Positions 1 to 5,752 of a stretch of DNA of 9,226 nt are shown here, piece by piece. Position numbers and translations under genes: made by a program. A model generated the notes under the pieces. The model was given only the letters and a program-made list of their open reading frames with translations, had not been told where the DNA came from and ran no database searches. Positions within the stretch are counted from its first letter, which is position 1. Each line of letters begins with the position of its first letter. Origin of the DNA: an uncultured Lachnospiraceae bacterium (GTDB lineage: Bacteria; Bacillota_A; Clostridia; Lachnospirales; Lachnospiraceae); NCBI GenBank assembly GCA_910585855.1, contig CAJUGZ010000171.1:1-9226 (forward strand). The letters run 5' to 3'.

Positions 1-22
1 CATAACAGTAATACAATTATAA

Positions 23-493
23 TTAAAAACGATAATGTGCAAAAGCCTTGTTTGCATCTGCCATCTTGTGCATATCTTCTTTTCTCTTCACGGCTGCGCC
101 TGTGTTATTGGATGCATCAAGAATTTCGTTTGCTAATCTTTCTTCCATTGTTTTCTCGCCTCTTTTACGGGAGAATGTGGTAAGCCAACGAAGTGCTAAT
201 GCCTGTCTTCTTTCGGCTCTTACTTCGATTGGTACTTGATATGTTGCACCGCCGATACGTCTTGCTTTTACTTCTAACACAGGCATTACATTATTCATTG
301 CCTGTTCGAATACTTCTAACGCATCTTTTCCGCTCTTTTCTGCAACTCGTTCAAATGCACCGTATACAATCTTCTGTGCAACACCCTTTTTGCCGTCTAA
401 CATAATATTGTTAATCAGCTTGGTAACAACTTTATTGTTGTATAACGGATCTGCTAATACATCTCTTTTTTGAGTATGTCCTTTACGTGGCAC
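23..493 (-). CDS. rpsG: 30S ribosomal protein S7
   Basis: Ribosomal protein S7 binds the 3' major domain of 16S rRNA, nucleates assembly of the 30S head and lies near the E-site mRNA channel. The 156-residue product has the usual family length. It shows the MPRKG N-terminus, the RIGGATYQVPIEV segment at residues 79-91, a basic RWL-TFSRKRGEKTMEERLA stretch near 102-121, and the HKMADANKAFAHYRF end. The start codon is GTG (491-493). It is fixed by a strong Shine-Dalgarno TTAAGGAGGG at 501-510, seven bases upstream, and by the conserved PRKG sequence. It follows rpsL after an unusually roomy 261-nt gap. Only 22 bases remain beyond the stop, so the fusA expected next in a str operon lies outside the window. 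S7 is often the translational repressor of the str operon; whether that holds here cannot be read from the sequence. Confidence 0.98.
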   Translation of the reverse strand: MPRKGHTQKRDVLADPLYNNKVVTKLINNIMLDGKKGVAQKIVYGAFERVAEKSGKDALEVFEQAMNNVMPVLEVKARRIGGATYQVPIEVRAERRQALALRWLTTFSRKRGEKTMEERLANEILDASNNTGAAVKRKEDMHKMADANKAFAHYRF

Positions 494-686
494 GTTACTT
501 CCCTCCTTAATATAGCCAGAAATTATCTGTTTTAAACCTGTTCTCTTTTCTGACTTTGATTAATTCATTGGTACTCACTTTTGATGTGTTCGTGCATGGT
601 ACTACTTTTATATTAACCTGCAACCTACAGGAACAATATTGCCGCATTTCAGTATAAAACCGCTTTTACGGCTATTTAAGTCCTAC

Positions 687-703
687 CTATACACTTTGTA
701 TAG
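687..703 (-). other. Perfect inverted repeat in the rpsL-rpsG gap
   Basis: CTATAC (687-692) and GTATAG (698-703) form a perfect 6-bp stem with a 5-nt loop in the intercistronic part of the str transcript. No U-tract follows on the minus strand, so it is not a terminator. It could be an RNA processing or S7-binding element, or chance. The rest of the 494-754 gap holds the rpsG Shine-Dalgarno site, a weak CCG/CGG hairpin around 661-680, and TATAAT-like hexamers (for example at 725-730) without a convincing -35. No ORF is supported there. Confidence 0.3.
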
Positions 704-754
704 CACAAATGTGAATAAACCTTATTATAAAATTCGGAAAACTTATTCAGATAC

Positions 755-1177
755 TTACTTCTTTGCGTCTTTTGGTCTTTTTGCACCATATTTGGAACGA
801 GCCTGACGTCTGTTTGCGACTCCTGCTGTATCCAATGTACCTCTGACGATATGATATCTAGTACCTGGTAAGTCTTTTACTCTACCGCCACGGATCAAAA
901 CTACACTATGCTCCTGAAGGTTATGTCCTTCACCCGGGATATAGCTAGTTACTTCGATTCCGTTTGAAAGACGTACTCTGGCAATTTTTCTTAATGCAGA
1001 GTTCGGTTTTTTTGGAGTTGCTGTCTTTACTGCTGTACATACTCCTCTTTTTTGTGGAGCAGATGCATTGGTTGCTCTTTTTTGTAAGGAGTTAAAACCC
1101 TTCTGCAACGCTGGTGCAGTAGACTTTTTTACTGTTGTCTGTCTTCCCTTTCTTACTAACTGGTTAAATGTAGGCAT
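755..1177 (-). CDS. rpsL: 30S ribosomal protein S12
   Basis: Ribosomal protein S12 is a decoding-centre protein at the 30S shoulder that governs accuracy and the streptomycin response. The 140-residue product carries PQKRGVCT (41-48), TPKKPNSALRK (54-64), GEGHNLQEHSVVLIRGGRVKDLPG (82-105) and the QARSKYG C-terminal motif. Residues 23-40 are the roughly 14-residue insertion typical of Gram-positive S12, compared with the 124-residue E. coli protein. K56 and K101 match E. coli K43 and K88 and both are lysine, the streptomycin-sensitive wild type; D102 is the usual methylthiolation site. The ATG start is supported by GCAGGAGGTG at 1185-1194. A near-consensus promoter lies about 100 bases upstream and rpsG follows. 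In many Firmicutes rpoB-rpoC lies upstream of rpsL; here the upstream neighbour is csrA. Confidence 0.98.
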   Translation of the reverse strand: MPTFNQLVRKGRQTTVKKSTAPALQKGFNSLQKRATNASAPQKRGVCTAVKTATPKKPNSALRKIARVRLSNGIEVTSYIPGEGHNLQEHSVVLIRGGRVKDLPGTRYHIVRGTLDTAGVANRRQARSKYGAKRPKDAKK

Positions 1178-1276
1178 TTCTTTTCACCTCCTGCAAAAAT
1201 ATTGATTCTGTGGTTGCTTCCTTTTGTTCAACCTTGCTTTTTGTACTGAAACAATAAGGTTTTTGGCACAATCTTT

Positions 1277-1305
1277 ATTTTAACAATCTTGTTAGAATCT
1301 GTCAA
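1277..1305 (-). promoter_or_regulatory. Sigma-A promoter for rpsL-rpsG
   Basis: On the minus strand, TTGACA (1300-1305) is followed after exactly 17 bases by TAAAAT (1277-1282): a perfect -35 and a 5/6 -10. The start point should fall near 1270, giving a leader of about 90 nt before rpsL. A GGTTG/CAACC mini-hairpin is the only structure I see in that leader. A second possible promoter lies just upstream, with TTGACT at 1331-1336, a 17-base spacer and the weaker AAAAAT at 1308-1313. It may be a tandem start site. Both lie downstream of the csrA terminator, so rpsL does not depend on flagellar transcription. Confidence 0.8.
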
Positions 1306-1348
1306 GCATTTTTTATTTAAATTTTTAGGAAGTCAAGTAAAAATTTTT

Positions 1349-1401
1349 CCCAAAAGGACGCTAAATTCTGGAACGGGGGACAGCCTGCCGTTCCAGAATT
1401 T
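1349..1401. repeat. Perfect 13-bp inverted repeat: head-to-head halves of the dispersed repeat
   Basis: AAATTCTGGAACG (1363-1375) and CGTTCCAGAATTT (1389-1401) are perfect inverted copies separated by 13 bases. With a wobble and two more pairs (1360-1362 with 1402-1404) the stem approaches 16 bp. The right arm is the start of the 46-bp repeat unit at 1388-1433. The left arm is therefore a partial copy of the same unit on the opposite strand, with similarity fading towards 1349. It lies just downstream of the csrA terminator on that transcript and could act as a back-up structure. Neither side carries a clean T-run of its own. Confidence 0.75.
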
Positions 1402-1433
1402 GGCTGTTTCTTGGCTTTGGAACAAAAAAGAAG
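1388..1433 (+). repeat. Dispersed repeat unit, copy R1
   Basis: This 46-base segment matches the minus strand of 8997-9042 at 37 of 46 positions with no gaps. The shared core is GGCTGTTTCTTG, followed by the shared end AACAAAAAAGAAG. Read on the plus strand in the CCG-TTC frame, both copies give P-F-x-N-L-A-V-S and N-K-K-E, so the unit could descend from coding sequence, but there is no start codon here. The A-rich end supplies the U-tract of the csrA terminator on the opposite strand. Confidence 0.7.
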
Positions 1434-1471
1434 GGCATAAGCAGAAAACTCCTTTTTTCCGCCTATAACCC
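1421..1471 (-). terminator. Rho-independent terminator of the flgN-csrA operon
   Basis: On the minus strand, GGGTTATAGGCGG (1459-1471) pairs with CTGCTTATGCCC (1433-1444). The stem has about 12 pairs with one bulged U and three G-U pairs, and a 14-nt loop. TTCTTTTTTG follows immediately (complement of 1423-1432). It begins 25 bases after the csrA stop codon, the right place to end the flagellar operon and insulate rpsL. Confidence 0.85.
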
Positions 1472-1496
1472 TTTTACTTCCAATTATATCCTGCAG

Positions 1497-1718
1497 TCAT
1501 TGCCCCAACAGCTCTTTTAAGCTTTGTCTTGCATGTTCTGTTGCTGCTTCTCGATTTTCCTCTTGTATTTGAAGATAAACTTCTTTTCGATAAACAGGTA
1601 CAGACTTTGGTGCATTTACCCCGATTTTTACCTGATCTCCTTTTACTTCAAGGATTGTCAATTCAATATCGTTATTCAGGATAATAGATTCTCCTTTTTT
1701 TCTGGATAATGCCAGCAT
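1497..1718 (-). CDS. csrA: Carbon storage regulator / translational repressor CsrA
   Basis: CsrA is a homodimeric RNA-binding protein that recognises GGA motifs in hairpin loops, usually over ribosome binding sites. In Bacillus subtilis it represses flagellin (hag) translation and is antagonised by FliW. The 73-residue product matches the family: MLALSRKKGESI at the N-terminus, ILEVKGDQVKIGVNAPK at 22-38, and VPVYRKEVY at 40-48. The key RNA-contact residues L4, R6 and R44 are present. The C-terminal tail (49-73) is helical and slightly long, as in many Gram-positive CsrA proteins. The ATG lies 2 bases after the fliW stop, with its weak AAAGGGG ribosome site inside the fliW 3' end, so translational coupling to its antagonist is likely. 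It is the last gene before the terminator. Confidence 0.97.
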   Translation of the reverse strand: MLALSRKKGESIILNNDIELTILEVKGDQVKIGVNAPKSVPVYRKEVYLQIQEENREAATEHARQSLKELLGQ

Positions 1719-1720
1719 GA

Positions 1721-2185
1721 CTATTCCCCTTTCTTTTCTCCGTTCTTTTTCAAAACATCATATGCCGGAAAACGTACACTGTATTGTTCGTCTTCTACAA
1801 TAATCTGACGGCATTTTCTGGTTTGAGGATTAATAATCAATGGCGCACGTAAATTAATAGTCATCTGCGTAATATCCGGCGGTACACGTAATGTACTAAG
1901 TACAAGATAACCATCCTCTCCTACTTCTCCAAGCTGATTGAGTAATTCATCTTCTACGCTTGGATTATAGGATGGTTCAATCACTAATGGATTGATTACA
2001 GGTAAGGCAAATGCCGGTTCTTCTACTGACTGCATCCACGAAATCTCACTTCTATTCTCCTGTTCTGCATCATGAATCATAAAGAAACGCTGCATATGAG
2101 GGTAACCGATAATGCCTTCTTCAAATGTCAGCATCTTATTCTCATCAATATCCACTTCCCCGAATAGTTTTGTAACAAACTTCAT
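1721..2185 (-). CDS. fliW: Flagellar assembly factor / CsrA antagonist FliW
   Basis: FliW binds either flagellin or CsrA. When flagellin is exported, freed FliW sequesters CsrA and lifts repression of flagellin translation. The 154-residue product has the family's signatures: LTFEEGIIGYPHMQRFF (19-35), SWMQSVEEPAFALPVINP (49-66), TINLRAPLIIN (109-119) and CRQIIVEDEQYSVR (125-138). Its length is typical. The ATG is preceded by TGGAGGA at 2194-2200 (9 nt spacing). It lies 50 bases after flgL and overlaps the csrA ribosome site. The fliW-csrA order next to flgL is the classic Firmicute arrangement. Confidence 0.97.
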   Translation of the reverse strand: MKFVTKLFGEVDIDENKMLTFEEGIIGYPHMQRFFMIHDAEQENRSEISWMQSVEEPAFALPVINPLVIEPSYNPSVEDELLNQLGEVGEDGYLVLSTLRVPPDITQMTINLRAPLIINPQTRKCRQIIVEDEQYSVRFPAYDVLKKNGEKKGE

Positions 2186-2235
2186 ATCTTTCTTCCTCCA
2201 CCATATTGATTCTGCTTTTTCTAATCAAAAATTTT

Positions 2236-3765
2236 TTAGATATAATCAAGCAGACTGGTTGACATCAGTTTGCTTGCAGCCGATAAAGATGCCTCATATA
2301 CATTGTGTGCTGTTGTTAGATGAATAATCGTTTCTGCCTCGTCTGCATCTTCATTTGTTGATTTTAATTCTTCCAGTGAAATACTTTGATTGCCTAAACG
2401 GGTTTCATTTAAAGTCAATCTGGTACTTCTTGCACCAATATCTGCGATTTCACCTACTACTGTATTTTGATATGCTGTAAAACTGGTGTTGGCAGCACCA
2501 TACATGGTCTGTAATATATCCTGCGAATAATCTAACTCTTTTTTTGCTGCTGTCAGCATATTTTCGATTTGTTTCTTTTCAGTAGGATCATACTGAGAAT
2601 CTTTTTTCATATTCTCTAATTTTGATACTTTCTCCTGCAAGTCCAGAGTTTTCTGTGTAATATCGATCAATTCATCCATATCTCTTATAATATCATGTTT
2701 AAATACATCTCTTCCCTCTGTATTAACTTTCATAGTTTGATTAAAGTTTACTGTATAGTTAATATCCTGCCTGTTTGATGAATACTCTGTTCTCTTTTTT
2801 ACACCATCATTTGTAGTACAAACACAGGTAAAATAGTTTTCTGGACGCAGTTCGCCCTTTTCAAAACCAACTTTTGTATACTCTGTACTAATAGAGGTTG
2901 CTTCACTCAATTTTGCATAAGCTGCTTTATTCATAACAATCTCTCCCGTTTCAGCAATAAAATATGCATCTGGAGTTGGATTGTTATTATCCGCTGCCAT
3001 TTTTTGATATGGATTTGGAACAATTTCTGTAGTACCATCTTGATAATAATACTTTCCATCTTTTACTACTACTTGTTGTGCAGTTATACCAGGATTAACA
3101 GGATTACCATTTTTATCTGTATATTCAATCGTTAAATCTGCTTCTTTTATTTTATCATAAGATAACCGCAGCCGATATGTATTATATCGTTCCGGCATCT
3201 GAGTATCTGTTACATCATGTACAGAAGTTATATCTACTGAATTTGATATAGTCATTACTTGATCTAAATCTTCTGGCGTAAATGTTTCTGTAATATCATA
3301 CTGAATTGTAGTATCTGTATTTGGAAAAGTCATAGTAGAGTTTGTCTTATATCCAGTAAAAATACTTCTTCCTGAGTAAGTTGCATTGGCATCTTCATAA
3401 ATCTGTCCCCGATACTGTTTCATTGTATTAATAATCGACATTTTCGCTTCATTATCCAATGAACCAGTAGAACCCTGCACCATATAAGTTACCATCTGTG
3501 ATACCATACCATTCACACTGTCTAATGCATCTTCTGTTAATTTCATCCAAGATCTGGCATCTGGAATATTCTTTTTTAGATATTGTTCCAGTTCAGACAT
3601 TTCCGAGCGAAAACGCAATGCACGAATCGCAATAATCGGATTTTCCGATGCCTTTTGAATCAGCTTTCCTGTCGATAACTGAGTATACAAACTATCCAAT
3701 GTAGACTTATTGGTATTTACATTTCTAACTGTATTATTGGTTATAATTGAATTTGTAATTCTCAT
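2236..3765 (-). CDS. flgL: Flagellar hook-associated protein 3, FlgL
   Basis: FlgL (HAP3) forms the second ring of the hook-filament junction, between FlgK and flagellin, and is exported by the flagellar type III apparatus. The flagellin-like D0/D1 ends are clear: N-terminal residues 1-140 contain LYTQLSTGKLIQKASENP (26-43), R-ALRFRSEMSELEQYLKN and ARSWMKLTEDALDSVN (70-85); C-terminal residues 370-509 form coiled coil and end in NVYEASLSAASKLMSTSLLDYI. The middle (about 145-360) is a surface domain with GELRPENYF at 304-312. At 509 residues it is well above the roughly 300 of E. coli or B. subtilis FlgL; the extra length is all in that middle. A CVC motif (C314, C316) is unusual for an exported flagellar axial protein. 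There is no signal peptide, as expected. The ATG is preceded by a modest AAGAAGGG site. Confidence 0.95.
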   Translation of the reverse strand: MRITNSIITNNTVRNVNTNKSTLDSLYTQLSTGKLIQKASENPIIAIRALRFRSEMSELEQYLKKNIPDARSWMKLTEDALDSVNGMVSQMVTYMVQGSTGSLDNEAKMSIINTMKQYRGQIYEDANATYSGRSIFTGYKTNSTMTFPNTDTTIQYDITETFTPEDLDQVMTISNSVDITSVHDVTDTQMPERYNTYRLRLSYDKIKEADLTIEYTDKNGNPVNPGITAQQVVVKDGKYYYQDGTTEIVPNPYQKMAADNNNPTPDAYFIAETGEIVMNKAAYAKLSEATSISTEYTKVGFEKGELRPENYFTCVCTTNDGVKKRTEYSSNRQDINYTVNFNQTMKVNTEGRDVFKHDIIRDMDELIDITQKTLDLQEKVSKLENMKKDSQYDPTEKKQIENMLTAAKKELDYSQDILQTMYGAANTSFTAYQNTVVGEIADIGARSTRLTLNETRLGNQSISLEELKSTNEDADEAETIIHLTTAHNVYEASLSAASKLMSTSLLDYI

Positions 3766-3786
3766 TCCGTTTCCCTTCTTTCTATA

Positions 3787-5739
3787 TTATACGGCTGTTT
3801 CATTAATCAATTTATTATAGATTTCTGACATAACCGAAATACATTTTGCTGCCAAATTATAGGCATGCTGATATTTTACAAGATTTACTGCCTCTTCGTC
3901 TTCATCTACACCGGAAATAGAAAGCCTTTGATTCTCAATTACAGCCGAAATATTCTGATAATTATTTTCCATTGCTTCTGCTGCATCGGAATCAATTGCG
4001 GATACAGAAACCAAACTTTCCATAAATTCTTCTGCATTACCATTTACCATAAATCGCTTATCTGCCAGCTTTACCATTTCACCGATTAAATCCTGTGAAT
4101 CCACACCATCATAAATATAAGAAGTGGTTGCCATTTTATCGTTATCTAAAATTAAATCTTCATTTACACACATATTTCCTGCTGTCATCTGATCGGCAAT
4201 ATAGTCTATCATTACCATATAACCTGCCATATCTGGATCTGTCTTTGCAGCATCTGTATAAGTGGAAAGAACATTATCCTTTAACTTTCCATTTTCATAA
4301 CAACTTTCTTTATTTGGATAAGTATTTTTATCTGTTTCCATAGCATATTTCACTGCTTTTTGTTCATAATCTGCCCCATAAAGATATTCATTTAAATATT
4401 CATCTTTTAATGTTCCATTTGGTTTCAATTCACTGTCTAATAGTGTAGGATGCTGTTCTTTTGCATATTCTAATGCACGTTCTTCTATCCATTTATCCAC
4501 ATTTTCACATCCCTTTTGCTCCCCTTTTGACCATAAAGTTTTAGTACCGTCTGCATTTTCTATTTCAACTGGACTCTGCACCTCTCCCCGATAAAGATTA
4601 TAAAGTGTATCCGCTTGTGTTTTTATCTGTTTTGTTGTCATAGAAGAAATAGAAAAGAATGGAACTCTTTGTGTTGACTCTTCATTAAAATCCTGCCCCT
4701 GCATCTGGATTTTATTAAATTCTCTGGTATATTCCTTTGCAAACAGATTGGTTTGTACCTTATAATATGGAATTCCTTTATACTCTAATCCAACCGCATC
4801 TTCTACCGGATAATGCGTAATTTCCTGATTGTTTCCATCACGAATATCAATATATCCTTTTAACATTCCAGTCAGACTTTCGCTATAAGTAGTAAAATTT
4901 GTTCCATTGCTCCATACCAAATCATAAAGATCTTCATTATCTTCTTCATGCCGAACCTGCTCTTCGTTTCTGGCTTTCACTGATATTGTATTATAAATAT
5001 GTCCCTGAACCAATGTCTGATTACAGATTTTCACCGTATAAGAAGAACTTCCAGTATCTGATAATTTTTCAATTACGGTTACTCCCACATATTGAGAAAG
5101 TTCGTCTACTACATTTGCTCTTTGATCCCGCAGTTCATTCGCTGTAGCTCCGTTTAACTCTAACGTCTGAATCTGTTTATTTAAAGCTGCAATATTTTTT
5201 GCTGCACTATTAATTCGATCCACCATTACACTTATCTGCAAATTGGTATCATCCTGATAGGCATTTAAACTGGTTGCTGTGTCGTTAAAGTAAGAAGACA
5301 GCGTCTGTGCTGCCTGAATAGCCGCATTTCTTTTTGATACATCCGCTGGATTGGTATATAAAGTTTCCAATGCTGCTGTAAATTTAGAATAATAAGTTGT
5401 AAATCCAGAGGATTTTATCTCTGAAAAATATAATTCTTCAATCTGCCCCATATAATAGTGTTTTTGAATATTTTCACCTAAATTTCCTTGATTTTTCCAA
5501 TATTTATGATCATAATAAGAATCTCTAATTTGATCGATTCCTGTTATGGTAACACCTGCTCCCATTGTTCCGTATCTTGCATAGACACGAACCGGTTTTG
5601 TAGCCTGCTGTGATACCACCTGTCTAGAATATCCTACTGTATTTCGATTAGAAATATTATTCGCTGTTACATTAATTCCTGCATTTGCTGCGGTCAATCC
5701 GCTTGATGCAATCGTAAGTCCTAAAAATGTTGATGCCAT
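3787..5739 (-). CDS. flgK: Flagellar hook-associated protein 1, FlgK (copy 2)
   Basis: FlgK (HAP1) forms the first junction ring on the distal hook. The 650-residue product has the rod/hook/HAP N-terminal signature ITVTANNISNRNTVGYSRQ-like at 22-40, a FlgK D1 helical region (about 90-215, with NELRDQRANVVDELSQYVGV), and the C-terminal SISGVDEDEEAVNLVKYQHAYNLAAKCISV (607-636). The N- and C-terminal regions should form the D0/D1 core. Residues about 300-535 are a variable surface region with no family I recognise. It includes an internal duplication: NGTLKDEYLNEY at 441-452 and NGKLKDNVLSTY at 483-494. There are five cysteines (239, 411, 480, 524, 633). It starts 13 bases after flgK copy 1 with AAAGGGG as ribosome site, and flgL begins 21 bases after its stop. 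Which of the two copies is the orthologue of the single FlgK of other species is not decidable here; copy 2 keeps the more canonical SISGV-DEE end. Confidence 0.93.
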   Translation of the reverse strand: MASTFLGLTIASSGLTAANAGINVTANNISNRNTVGYSRQVVSQQATKPVRVYARYGTMGAGVTITGIDQIRDSYYDHKYWKNQGNLGENIQKHYYMGQIEELYFSEIKSSGFTTYYSKFTAALETLYTNPADVSKRNAAIQAAQTLSSYFNDTATSLNAYQDDTNLQISVMVDRINSAAKNIAALNKQIQTLELNGATANELRDQRANVVDELSQYVGVTVIEKLSDTGSSSYTVKICNQTLVQGHIYNTISVKARNEEQVRHEEDNEDLYDLVWSNGTNFTTYSESLTGMLKGYIDIRDGNNQEITHYPVEDAVGLEYKGIPYYKVQTNLFAKEYTREFNKIQMQGQDFNEESTQRVPFFSISSMTTKQIKTQADTLYNLYRGEVQSPVEIENADGTKTLWSKGEQKGCENVDKWIEERALEYAKEQHPTLLDSELKPNGTLKDEYLNEYLYGADYEQKAVKYAMETDKNTYPNKESCYENGKLKDNVLSTYTDAAKTDPDMAGYMVMIDYIADQMTAGNMCVNEDLILDNDKMATTSYIYDGVDSQDLIGEMVKLADKRFMVNGNAEEFMESLVSVSAIDSDAAEAMENNYQNISAVIENQRLSISGVDEDEEAVNLVKYQHAYNLAAKCISVMSEIYNKLINETAV

Positions 5740-5752
5740 ATGTTGCCCCTTT

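Noticed and set aside
725..730. TATAAT hexamer as a separate rpsG promoter
   Set aside because: No convincing -35 at the right distance in AT-rich DNA; rpsG is adequately explained by read-through from rpsL.
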